Under the pieces are notes generated by a model. That model was not told the origin of the DNA and did no database searches. It saw only the letters and a list, made by a program, of their open reading frames with translations. The translations under genes and the position numbers were made by a program. A DNA stretch of 64,000 nucleotides. It comes from Paragorgia papillata. Its lineage: Eukaryota; Cnidaria; Anthozoa; Scleralcyonacea; Coralliidae. Shown piece by piece: positions 13,417 to 25,000 of the stretch (position 1 is the first letter of the stretch; each line of letters opens with the position of its first letter). The DNA lies in assembly GCA_035771165.1 (NCBI GenBank), contig JAWNZC010000100.1:3426001-3490000 (forward strand), read 5' to 3'.

Positions 13417-14855
13417 ACAAATTTCTAATCTTAATACTATTGTATTTTGTATACATTGTCAGGTATAAATACTACCGCTCTATCGCTTCAATGTCTACGG
13501 ACACTTTCTCTATAACTCGGATGAGCCAAAACATAAGATGTTCCTGTTCTGCCGTGGTTTACTACCTGGAAAGCTGTGCGTGTAGCCCTGAGGAAAAGCC
13601 GTACGAAGTGGATGCGATTCTGCGGATATCAAAGCCGTGTGAGAAGCGCCGAGAACGATTGTTATTCATTAAATCTGATTCTACACTAGTTTATGCTTCT
13701 AAACTTTTATGTATATGTCAAAAACGTTCTTTAATAATTTTTAATAAAAATATGATGAAATTGGGCATTTGTTTTCATTTGCGTGAATTCTTACGTTACT
13801 ATTTATAGGTAGCGGTCTTTTCTTTGGAAAAATCGTCTATGTTTCGGCGGTTTCTCCGTCTGTCGGATTTGTTACTTTGTTGATATCATAACTATTGCTA
13901 CAAGAATAGTATCCGATGTATAGTATATGTCTATGAACTCTTGCAAGCAGGTCAATCTAAAGACAGTCAAGTCAGCTGAGAAACGTTCGGTGAAAAATAT
14001 ATACGAAGTGATTTCATACTTCAAAGCTGAAAGCGAATATTCTTTGATTAAAATATATTAAATCTCCGTGTTTCCAATATTCTTTTGGACATCTCACTGT
14101 CTTAAGCTTTTCAGAAAATTGCCCGAAGATAGAACTCAGAAGCATATTTTTAACATCTAAAACTGCGAAATAAGAATATCAAGTGATGGTAACGTATCAA
14201 GCGCTAATAATCGGGCGTTCCGGAATCTACGTCATAAATGTGCTAGTTCCATGCCTTTTGAAACTTTGCTTGAAACTCGGCCGTGAACCAAAATGGCGGG
14301 GATTTTCGACATTTCATCAGGGCATAGAAAATCGAGAATTCATCCAAATCAAAAAAATTTTGGGACTGAGGTCTCAACAAACCGCAGTAATTTGATGTGT
14401 TTTTTTTTAAATATTTGAGGTTAGGGGCACTTTAAATACCACAAAACACGTTTACTTAACTTAAATTTGAGCATTTTCTGATTTTGGTCTACCACTCCAG
14501 CATAAAAATTGAAGAAATTTCAAGTTTTCTTTCTGTGTTTAGTCATAGTACAGTAGATCCAGATACAAATACATTGGACGAGTGTGCTGCGTATTAAAAT
14601 TATACAAATGGAAAATACTGTGACTAACAGAGAAACGGTCTATAAACTTTGTATTGTTTGTAAAATCAAGTACGCGCCTTCGCAAAATTAAAATTTCACT
14701 CCATGATCCAATCGCTCGAGACGGGCAGAAACATTCGCTTATGGGGGACTGAATCCTACCTGCAAACCGCGCAGAGGCCTGGAACTTTTTGCCTCACTTT
14801 TGGTTTACGCGTTAGCGTTCCAGGTATCAGATTTTAACTTACATCGAGTTCACTG
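13417..14855. other. Intergenic, no supported gene
   Basis: Open frames at 13368-13808 and 14183-14395 have no recognisable motif. I see no repeats with clear ends. Confidence 0.45.
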
Positions 14856-15039
14856 GTAACGCTAAACTCCATTTCATCGCCAAGAAAAAGATAATCGATA
14901 TTTCCTTCGTACTCACTGCTAAACAAAATAACCAAATGACACATTTCATATACACTAGTCTGATATTGTAAGCGTGACAAAATTCCTGTATTCTGATTGG
15001 CTAAGAATGGCGCAATTAGCTCGTTAATTACACACTGCG

Positions 15040-15558
15040 TGGCGCAATTAACCCATTCCCGTCTGAACAGGCCAAAAATGGTTCCTTTATTGTTTTACTC
15101 TGTCTAACACCAGATGATTTTCTCATCAAAGAGAGAACCCTCAGATATTCTAGACAGCAATAGCTTAACAAGTGATTAACTCATTCCTGCCTGAACTGGC
15201 CAAAAATGGTCCCTTTATTGTTTTACTGTGTCTAACACCAGATGATTTTACTCATCAAAGAGAGAACCCTCAGACGTCCTAGGCAGCAATGAGTTAACAA
15301 GTGATTAACCCATTCCTGCCTGAGCTCGTTAAAAATGGTCCCTTTATTGTTTTACTTTGTCTAACACCAGATGATTTTACTCATCAAAGAGAGAACCCTC
15401 AGCCATCCTAGGCAGCAATTAGTTAACAAGTGATTAACCCATTCCTGCCTGAGCTCGTTAAAAATGGTCCCTTTATTGTTTTACTTTGTCTAACACCAGA
15501 TGATTTTACTCATCAAAGAGAGAACCCTCAGACATCCTAGGCAGCAATGAGTTAACGA
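15040..15558. repeat. ~127-bp tandem repeat, four copies
   Basis: The unit runs from 'taacccattcctgcctgag' through 'aacaccagatgattt' to 'cctaggcagcaatgagttaa'. It is the same array as at 46941-47325 in the CSDE1 intron (three copies there). Confidence 0.9.
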
Positions 15559-15796
15559 TAAATGGCTCTCTTTGTACCAAAATGGATAGACTTCCACTTT
15601 TCCAACGACTTATGGTGTATTATGAATTGAGAATATGAATTGAGAATATTATTTTAATATTTTTAGGTGAATACAGTGAACAAACAAACACCCTGTTATC
15701 AAGTGATGAAAAAAGACGTTTTCAAAAGCTTGGATGGGCACGACCACGTCGCATTTACAAGGTACAGTACTTGTATTTTGTTATACTCCAACTCAT

Positions 15797-16040
15797 TTTA
15801 CTCTGATAACGGGCTCCGCTTGAAACTTCAGTATTTCGTTATCAAAACTTTTCTCAGCAGTTTACCACCTTTTCACTTTGCTCTATCTAAAACACTGCCT
15901 ACACAGCACTCTACGTTTTACTCTGATGAAGGGCTCTGCTTGAAACGTCAGTATTTCGTTATTAAAACTATTCTCAGCAGTTTACCATCTTTTCACTTTG
16001 CTCTATCTAAAACACAGCCTACACAACACTCTAGGTTTTT
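15797..16040. repeat. ~121-bp tandem repeat, two copies
   Basis: The unit contains 'cgtcagtatttcgttat' and 'tcttttcactttgctctatc'. The homologous array at 47550-47900 has three to four copies. Confidence 0.85.
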
Positions 16041-16393
16041 TCGTCCTCACCTATATCGAAAGAAAACTTCTTTCTCGTCATCAGCCATCTCGGGAAATCC
16101 AAAGTTTTCTCTCAAGGCTGGTTTACACGACAAGTGTTTTTGGTATGGTACTCCTAAATTTGGGGCCCCGTGCCTAAAAATTTTCGGCACGGCACTCTTC
16201 GTTATTGGCGTGTAAATGCAAACGCTAGTGGCAGGCGGACCCAAAATTTCAAGCGGGCCGAGACCAGGTAAAAAGGTAGTCTCGGCCCGCCTGAAGCTAT
16301 GGTTCGCGTGCCATTGCCAAATAAAGTAGTCTGTTATGCCAGCGGTATCTGGTAAAACATATTCGCGGAAATTCGCGGCAAGAATCGAATACA

Positions 16394-16531
16394 ATGGCGT
16401 CTCGTGGCAAGACATGGAGTGAAGATGCAACTAATACTTTAATATCATTATGGGGGGAGGAAAGCATCCAGGTGGCGTTGGATAAATCCAAGACAACAAA
16501 ACAGTCAAGTGCAATATACAACAGTATATGG
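16394..16531 (+). CDS. Lone Myb/SANT-like DNA-binding exon (partial gene)
   Basis: The exon has an ATG in good context (ACAATGG) and 46 codons ending at a strong donor (GG|GTAAGTAAC). The protein begins MASRGKTWSEDATNTLISLW, with the spaced tryptophans (residues 8, 20 and 46) and acidic/Leu pattern of the Myb/SANT-like (MADF-type) domain used by PIF/Harbinger accessory proteins and by many host factors. I found no continuing exon before the transposon that starts at 17070, so the gene is probably truncated or interrupted. It is not part of that transposon. Family call moderate; function (DNA binding) inferred. Confidence 0.6.
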
Positions 16532-16619
16532 GTAAGTAACACAAAGTATTTAAAGTAACATTTTATCACTGAGTTTATATTTACTGATTTCTTTTGTAGA
16601 TTTCATTTTTTTTTCTTGA

Positions 16620-17060
16620 AGAAAATTCAAAAGAAACAAATATTTAATCAATATCTGTAAATCGCATACAGATTCGTCCTGATTTACATAAACTTTTTCC
16701 TCAATTTACTTAACTAAAATCACTCCAACTTGAAAAATAGTTTGAAAACATGGCTACATTTAGATGTGTCCATTAATGCATTCGCGTCATTAATGCGTGC
16801 AATAATGCGTCCGATAAAGCATTCGCAGCCGATTTGTATCTGATTTACTATGCATGGCTCACTTGCAGCTCACCTTTTAAATCAGATACAGATCGCTGCT
16901 AATGCTTTATCTATTACTTCTCACTAATAATTCATGAGCTGATTAGCCAATCAGAGAAAAATATTCGGTCATGTGTATGAGTTATGAGAAGACAATAGCT
17001 GGTTGAAAGCAACGTTAAAAGTTACACATTTCTGATAAATGATATAAAATGCTTTGTTTC
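16620..17060. repeat. Interspersed repeat shared with 60567-60855 and 38640-38800
   Basis: Blocks such as 'cctgatttacataaact' and 'cattcgcgtcattaatgcg' recur near-identically at about 60620-60790, and parts recur at 38100-38165 and 38640-38740. The interior contains inverted 'tgtatctgattta'/'aaatcagataca' pairs, so it is a foldback-type element without coding capacity. Confidence 0.75.
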
Positions 17061-17069
17061 AGTGAATGT

Positions 17070-17101
17070 CAGAGGAGGTATAAAGCCTATCCCACAATGC
17101 A
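17070..17101 (+). promoter_or_regulatory. Left TIR with embedded TATA box
   Basis: GGTATAAAGCC inside the left TIR contains TATAAAG at 17079-17085, about 95 bp upstream of the ATG (17179) of the plus-strand gene. The right TIR carries GGTATAAGGCC in the mirrored position for the minus-strand gene. That TIRs act as promoters is inference from position. Confidence 0.5.
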
Positions 17102-18169
17102 ATGCGAACACACTATATTATCAACGCTAAAGCACGCGCGATGCATTATTAATTCATGAGCTGCCGCAAGTGTCGGTCATGGAAGTACGGCGAAGTGAGT
17201 CGAGTGTATTGAAGAAAGATCAAGTAATTGTAGTCCACTGTATCGAAGAGAATTCTCACGATTATGTAATTAGTGGGGCGCAGTGTTTCACTTTATGCTG
17301 TAGTATAATTCGTTTAAGCATGATTGGGAAATTAAGGGAAAGAAGAGTAGCGATGATCTACTCGGTTGGTGGTTGGGATCTTGTTCTTCGAAGAATGAAT
17401 TATCCTGTTTGTATTCAAGTATTGTCATGTTGTGATTTTCAGGTGAATAAAGTTCTTATCTTGCAATAGTTTGTGTGTGACTAGATATTTACCGATCAGT
17501 ATTATGTTTTCTACTGAACATGTGTCACAGCCCTGGCTCAGATGCACTGACTCAAGTCAGTTTGCACAAGTTGCGTTAAGGCTGACCTGTGACCACTGAT
17601 CTCAATAAAACCTTATATATAAAGCCAAAAATTGACTCAAAGTTTATATAGATATCAGTGGCTGTGACAGGCTACATATAGCTAGTCTTAGTTAATCGAG
17701 TTTTACTTACCGAGACAAAGAACGTTCATTTGCTTCCTTATACTCCTATTCTCAAACAATAGTTCCTTGTCAAGGACAAACCATTCACGGCGGTCCTTAT
17801 CACAGAATTCAATGTCCTTACTTCAATTGTCATAAATCCGCTTGAGCCTGATGAGGAATATAGCAGTGAAAGTCTCACAGAAACCATGCCACAGTTGGAT
17901 ATTAAAGTACACAAATAGTACAATTTTTCGTGCAATTGCATCAATTTTTCTAACCCAAACAAAGTACTATTCCAACCAATTGAACCAATCATAGACTCAG
18001 ACGACGATTCAGTAGAAGACATCCAATTACTTTTCCACAATCCCTCGAACAATTCTGTTGGTGACTATGAACACACTGATGGGCCTGCTGCTGCTGCTGG
18101 TGATAATGATGACAACAATGACGATCCTGCTGGTGAATATGAACAAACTAACAATCCTGCTGCTGCTGG

Positions 18170-19220
18170 TGATAACAACGACAACAATGACAATCCTACT
18201 GGTGGTGATAACAACGACAAGAATGACAATCCTACTGGTGGTGATAACAACGACAACAATGACAATCCTACTGGTGGTGATAACAATGGCAACAATGACA
18301 ATCCTACTGGTGGTGATAACAATGGCAACAATGACAATCCTACTGGTGGTGATAACAACGACAACAATGACAATCCTGCTGGAGGTGATAACAACGACAA
18401 CAATGACAAGCCTACTGGTGGTGATAACAACGACAACAATGACAATCCTACTGGTGGTGATAACAATGGCAACAATGACAATCCTGCTGCTGGTGATAAC
18501 AACGACAACAATGACAATCCTACTGGTGGTGATAACAACGACAACAATGACAATCCTGCTGCTGGTGATAACAACGACAACAATGACAATCCTACTGGTG
18601 GTGATAACAATGGCAACAATGAACACACTAACAATCCTGCGCTGCTGCTGGTGATAACAACGACAACAATGACAATCCTGCTGGAGGTGATAACAACGAC
18701 AACAATGACAAGCCTACTGGTGGTGATAACAACGACAACAATGACAATCCTACTGGTGGTGATAACAATGGCAACAATGAACAAACTAACAATCCTGCTG
18801 CTGCTGGTGATAACAACGACAACAATGACAATCCTGCTGGAGGTGATAACAACGACAACAATGACAAGCCTACTGGTGGTGATAACAACGACAACAATGA
18901 CAATCCTACTGGTGGTGATAACAATGGCAACAATGAACAAACTAACAATCCTGCTGCTGCTGGTGATAACAACGACAACAATGACAATCCTGCTGGAGGT
19001 GATAACAACGACAACAATGACAAGCCTACTGGTGGTGATAACAACGACAACAATGACAATCCTACTGGTGGTGATAACAACGACAACAATGACAATCCTG
19101 CTGGAGGTGATAACAACGACAACAATGACAAGCCTACTGGTGGTGATAACAATGGCAACAATGACAATCCTGCTGCTGGTGATAACAACGACAACAATGA
19201 CAATCCTACTGGTGGTGATA
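18170..19220 (+). repeat. 36-bp coding minisatellite (GGDNNDNNDNPT)n
   Basis: The unit 'ggtggtgataacaacgacaa' plus 'caatgacaatcctact' is repeated about 29 times, with variants (GCTGGA for ACTGGT, GGC for GAC) arranged in higher-order blocks, notably a ~147-bp block recurring from about 18625. Both strands are open in several frames; only the plus-strand Asn/Asp frame is continuous with the HIRAN domain. Confidence 0.9.
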
Positions 19221-19809
19221 AAGACAATTTGTACTGTCAAACGTTTGCTGGAAGAGGGTCGTACTGGGAAGAGAGGTACCAGTGTGCACTGAAGAAATGC
19301 AACGAAATTATGCGTAATGATGAAGAAGTTGTAGTTCGTGTTGAATTTGAACCAGACAATGAGCAGGATAGAAATGCCATAAGATTTGATGCTTGTATAG
19401 ATGGCTTATGGCATCCTCTAGGTTATGCTGGGCTTCGAAAGATTCCCAAGTTGACCAAAGCCATCAGAATGAATGAAATACAGTCCATCTCCCTTAGCCA
19501 TTTCCAAAGTCGGTATGTTCATCAGCAAGATAAAATGATGATTACTGGCGTCTTTACCTTTGTGAAATCTTCCCCTTGGTTAAGAGACTGTGACCAGAAT
19601 AGATACAATGCAGTCTTGAACGTATGACTTTTCAGTGCATTTCATTGCAATGCAACAATCACTGCTTCGTATAAATAATGACTGTACAGTGTACATCCAA
19701 GATTTTAATGCTCACTCACTGTTTGCTCACACTTGTATCTATTGGTTGTGAATGGGCTGGGTCGAAGGAAACATGGGTGGTGTACTCTTAGTCCACTTCT
19801 TCTCTCTGT

Positions 19810-20105
19810 GGCACACAAAAATTAAACCCAGTTGGATGGGTTAGTACTTGGATGGGCCTTAGTACTTGGATGGGTGACCACCCAAGAATGAGACAGTTTT
19901 TTAAGCTTGAGCTTGAGACTCGTGCAAGTAGAGTTGTTGTTGGTTTCTCTTGTGCTTCGAGGGTTTTATTGGGTTCACTGGTTTTCCTAGATGTTAACTG
20001 TGCTCAGTGGTCTGACATGTGTTGTATGTTGGCTTGCAGGAGTGCCTTTGACTCTGCCAAGTTGATCTGTGTCCTTTGCAAAATTTCAGCCACCAGGTGC
20101 AAATA
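19810..20105 (+). mobile_element. Diverged 5S-rRNA-derived SINE
   Basis: It contains GGTTAGTACTTGGATGGG...GTGACCACC, the box C region of 5S rRNA, partly duplicated (TTAGTACTTGGATGGG occurs twice). The body matches the SINE at 52782-53151 in reverse ('cttgtgcttcgagggtttt', 'gtggtctga'). It sits in the last intron of the HIRAN gene. Confidence 0.75.
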
Positions 20106-20241
20106 AGGATGATTAGCCCCCAGTGCTTTTTGATAGTAGTGTTGAAAAACTCACATCTGAGGAAAATTACTGTATTTGTGTCAACCTCATACCCAAGAAC
20201 TTTTCTAAGTGGAGAAAACTTCCTGGGAATGAGGTTGGAAT

Positions 20242-22039
20242 TTATTGTGGTGCTACAGTGAATGGTAAATTAATTGGATCTCGATGCATGCGTTGCCTTA
20301 TGGAACCCTTATCACGTATTGGCAGGAATGACCGACCAACTGTGAAGATTGATGGAGCTTCCCTTCTGTTGATCTTGAGGTTGTGAATCCGCAAGGGATG
20401 TTGTTCTGGTTGTATATATGAGGCAACAGGTGGTGATTCATCAAATGATACATATGTCTCATCTGGGCCTTTAAACCGCTCATTTAATGTCCAATAATAA
20501 AATGACAAATCATCATCCATCTTCATAGTAAATTCTCTAAAATATAAAGATACAAGAAAATAACAAGAAAAATTAAAATATAAAAATACTTGACGTATCA
20601 GTTGTATTTGGTTAGATTAAATTAATTTTTAAGATAAACTTCATGTAATGGCAAATGCATTCCAGCTATACCTGCATATTTCTCCAGTGGTACTTGAATT
20701 CCTTCAATGTGAAAGTACAGCCAAGTTTTTGATGGCACAAGGAAAAGAAGCATTCAACATCATCTGTTGTACTGGCTCTTGGATGTTCTTCCCATCCAAT
20801 GGTTTCATTTTCACATCTTCGGTATTCCTGGCTCTCAATGTTGGTGGTTATGGCAATTAGGGTTTCTCGCCTGTTAGATAATTTCCAGCCCCCAATGTCT
20901 TTTATGCATAGTGCTTGGTACTGTAAGTATTATCAGCTCACCACTGTGCTAGTAATGTATCATAATCATACAATTTACCTGTTTATATCAATGGACGATA
21001 AGTCATAATCGGTGTTGTGCCATGGAAACAACTCACCCAGCAAATAATTGAGCATCTCATAATTGGCTTTAGATCTATTCAGTTGGGACACTCCTCTTCC
21101 ATCAGATGCTTCATGCCATCTTGCCACGATTTCTACATATTCGACCTCTGTTTTATGTCCTTTCTCATCTAAAAATTTGGCTACATGAAAAGAAAGAAGT
21201 TTCTCTGCATCAGTTCCTGACTGCTTTCGCTTGCCTACAAGAGCTGTATGGGTCAGACCAGTTTTGGGATCTCTCATATTGCCTCATCAAAAGCATCCAA
21301 GTTTAATTTTAAATAAGCACCCTCCCTTGTGTGCTTTGCTATTCGCTTCAGAATTTGGCAGTGGTCTTCCCTTTCATGGTGGATGATTCCTGTGATTGGG
21401 TCAGTCTCTGGTACATAAAGGTGGGTTGAGAAATCAATTCCTTTTTCTTTCCAAGCAGCAACAGCTTGTTGAAAGAATAGGGTACCAATGAGTGAACGAA
21501 GGCAGTCAAGAAATGATTCAGGGATGTTACGTCTGAATGTGTGTGGTGTATGACTAACAGGGACCAACATGTGACGGATGTTTTCCACAGCCTCAATCAA
21601 GTCCAAACCATTACTTTGACTCAAACAAATTGACTCAACTACTTCCCTAGGTATGGCTGGATGGGGGTGTACAGCAGTGACTTCACCATTTGTATCTGAA
21701 AGAATTATTTTCAAACAAAGAAAGTTGTTGTTAATATTATTGTTGTTGTTACTATACTATTGTTTTTATTATTATTATTAATTATTATTTAATATTATTT
21801 ATTATTAATTATTATTTAATATATTTAATATTATTTATTGTTATTATCATTATAATTATTACTATTATTTAATACTATTATTAATTACTATTATTACTAT
21901 TATTATAGTTACTATTACCATTACCATTACCACTACTATTACTATTACTATTATCATTTTCATTTTCATTGTTATTATTATAATTCTTCTTCTTCTTCTT
22001 CTTCTTCTTCTTCTTCTTCTTCTTCTTCTTCTTCTTCTT

Positions 22040-22070
<31 letters not shown>

Positions 22071-25000
22071 TAATGTAAGGAACAATTTCCCACAAACAGC
22101 AGGATTTGAGGGACTGAGACAAAATGAATTTTACAATTTGATGTTTTTTTAGAACTTGCTGTATGGGGGTACCGAATAATTATAGAAATAGTAATTATTT
22201 TCTTACCCTTAATATACTCAAACATTCTTAACAGTGATTTCTTCGACAGCTGTTTAACTGATTTTCTGGCATCATGGATGAGCTGCCAAATATGGAGGTC
22301 TTGTTTCTCCCTGAGTTCTAAGTGAACTGAATTCACCATCAGTGACCGTTCCTAAATAAATGATTATAGAGAGGTGCTGTTCTCAGTATTTCATTACTAT
22401 TACATACATAATTTGTATTGTGACAACGCCTACCTACAACTTTCAAATTCTGCCCTGTCATAGCCATTTTCACCTTGTTCACAAGTACACGCAAGCTTTT
22501 GTCAGCAAGTGATGTGTATGGAACATATTGTACTGGAACAGCGTATGGTTTCATAGTCCTTCGTTCATCAGACGCCATTGTGACGAGGACATGGGTTGCT
22601 GGAGGTTGTCTTTTTTTCTTAAACAAGTCTCGAAGGTAGGTAAGAAATTCTGGGTGTATGTGTTTGAATTGGAAAATAAATGACTTAAAACAAAAAGTAT
22701 CTGGACTTAAAAATGCAGACAGGTTCTGGATGATGTTGTGCAAGCGCTGACAATTTTCCAGAAGTTTACTAAATTCCACTACATCCCAGTTTAGCTCTTT
22801 CAGACGTTCTTCAGGTGACCCCACTTTGTCATACTTCTCCTGGTACTCTTTAAGTGAAGTTGACAGTCCAGCTTCTAGAAACCCCTTGTCCTCTATCAAC
22901 CCCAGTTGAATTCCCTGGAGAAGTGAAGATGTCTCCTTGGGGGAGGAATGCACTTTAAGGCAATGAGTTATCCCACCCTTTCTAACTGAATACTCATTGT
23001 TGAGCTGGCCAAGTTTGCCATCTCCAAGATCAACATCTCCATTCCACTCACCCCTTGCAGACTCAAATAAGGCACCCTTTACATCTGTGGATCAGCCTTT
23101 ATCCAAAACCGAGCATCTTTATGTGAGAGCACCAATCTCCTGATAGTCTCTCCCTTAAAGACAAATCAATGCAAATAGGTGAAATTATTGAGGACTACAC
23201 GAATTAGGATGCAATCAGCAGGGGTTAGAAAATATTTTGGGCCCCATTTGCCAGAATGAAAAAAAAAAAGAGAGCAACTTTTAGAATATCATATAAAGAT
23301 CTTACCTTTTGAAACGCAGTTTTTCAATCGAAACAGCGCCAACGAAAATATCTATAATTTGATCATCAACTGTCACGCTCCGAGCCAAGGGAAGAAAACT
23401 AAACGCAATGCATTGTGGGAAGAGCTTCGTACCTCCTCTGGGGTTCTGCCTTGTATGGGCTGTTTTTGGCTGGCTCAGGCAGCAATGCGTTACAACATGT
23501 ATAACATTGAACTTACACACACATGGGATGTTTATGCCATCTGCAGCTATTCCACTCCACATTTGTCCTCTGAACAGGTGGTTAAAGCGATGGCCTAGCT
23601 CTGACACCATAGTTGAATGCCATAATGCATAGTCTCTGGGCATGGTTATCTTTAAAAAACAATTTTTTTTATAACAAACAACATAACATGGAACCAGTAT
23701 AATCCTTGAGATATGAAACATTTCATACTGATACAAAATGTACACCTACTGTACAGTGTGACACCTTTCTAACCTGTTGTGAATTTTTGCATGTAAAGAA
23801 CTCGATTTGGTACTGAACCAATCCAAATGGCATGCGATTCATTTGCATTACCTGAACCATCAGGCCTTTGTTTACCAACACATTGGGCAAATTTAAACAA
23901 AAGATTACTTTTTTGGTTCTGTTATAAATTTTCCATTGCCACAAGGGACAGAGAAATGAATTTTGAGCGGTGTGATGTTATTCCTTTCCTTTCAGCAATG
24001 TCCAGGAACATGTTGTCTAGCACATCAACTATTTCATCAGTTCCCAACAAAGTAGTATCGTTTTAATCAAAATAATGAGTGCCCTGGTGCCACTTTTTTC
24101 CAGTAGCTTAGAACAACGGTACAATACTGAGTCCACAGTGTTGTCTTCTACATGAGGGACATCAGTAGAAGTAGATGGTGTGCTGTCAGAGTTCAAACTG
24201 GTTTCACATTCGTAATCAATGCCATATTCCTGCACCACTGCTTCTAATGTTCCTTTTTTTCGATCGAACAGCATGTGCTGGACAACAAATGAACATAATT
24301 TTTCTAAGTTAATATTATTTACAATACGAGTGGTCATGTTGATCTCAGATTATTTGAGAAAAGGCTCAATTTCAGTGTGCCAGACAAACCTTGTTTGTAA
24401 GTAAATTATTCATTATTGGTCTATAAACTCTATTACTATAACAGAATTCTAACAGGTTAAGGTATACAGTACTAGTATTCGGTATACATGCACTGATTAA
24501 AAATTAATTTCTTTTGAATCTTCTTTGTGAATAAACATTAGCAATATTTGTGAACGTGCAGCAATTAGCAATATTCCATGCTCTCTGACAGTGTACATAT
24601 TTACAATGATATTTATCAAAATAAGAGAATAAAGGTGGAATCGAACCGACCTCGACAAAAACGTTCACCAGAATTATTCTTAACACACTTAAAGGACATG
24701 AAATATTGCAAATAATGTGATCTTTATTACTGCTAGTGCAGAAAGTAAACGGCACCAAATTATTTTAAAAATTAGCAAAAATGTTCACCTGTTCTTTCAG
24801 ATTCTCCACATGTCTCTTTAACAAAATGAGCAGCATTTTCCCAGTAAGGATGTTGCTTTCGCAGTGAAGGCCACTCACTTTGTGTTTCTTGAAGATCTTT
24901 CTGCAACGCAATGAATCGGACAAGAGCGATATCTTCTTGCTTTGACCAAGCACCTTGCCTTACTTTGCGTTTGGCCTCGAATGATGTCGAAGCTGAAGGG

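Larger units (their letters stand above)
14856..16109 (-). pseudogene. Displaced 1.25 kb copy of two partial CSDE1 exons and the intron between
   Basis: It corresponds to 46741-47997 of the main CSDE1 gene in the same orientation. The right part encodes '[18 protein letters not shown]', ending in an intact GTGAGG donor; the left part, after an intact AG acceptor (TTTAGCAG), encodes '[19 protein letters not shown]'. Both exons are cut at the outer ends of the copied block (before 14856 and after 16109), so neither is complete. Coding changes relative to the main gene include L to P, H to D, S to N and D to Y, with no frameshift. The intron keeps the same two tandem-repeat arrays with different copy numbers. 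This is a genomic, not retroposed, duplication. Confidence 0.9.
17179..20386 (+). pseudogene. HIRAN-domain protein with Asn/Asp-rich repeat, transposon-borne
   Basis: Proposed exons: 17179-17442 (88 codons, 'MIYSVGGWDLVLRR', donor CAG|GTGAAT), 17763-17906 (48 codons, phase 0, 'ITEFNVLTSIVI'), 17965-19621 and 20117-20386 (stop TGA 20384). Exon 3 starts with an acidic segment, then some 29 copies of a 12-residue GGDNNDNNDNPT-like repeat, then a globular domain with 'FEPDNEQDRNAIRF' and 'LGYAGLRKIPKLT', the HIRAN signature (PF08797), known from HLTF/Rad5 as a DNA-end-binding fold. Its role here may be end or fork recognition (inference). A two-base insertion near 18637 breaks the repeat frame, and exon 2 to exon 3 phases do not agree, so this copy is likely broken. 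AATAAA lies at about 20497. Exon 1 and exon 4 are the least certain. Confidence 0.7.

Noticed and set aside
17738..18052. Minus-strand ORF of 104 codons
   Set aside because: It is antisense to exons 2 and 3 of the HIRAN gene, which have the better splice and motif support.
18065..19240. Long minus-strand ORF (391 codons, Ser/Leu/Pro-rich) across the Asn/Asp repeat
   Set aside because: It is the antisense of the 36-bp coding minisatellite; the plus frame continues into the HIRAN domain, the minus frame continues into nothing recognisable.
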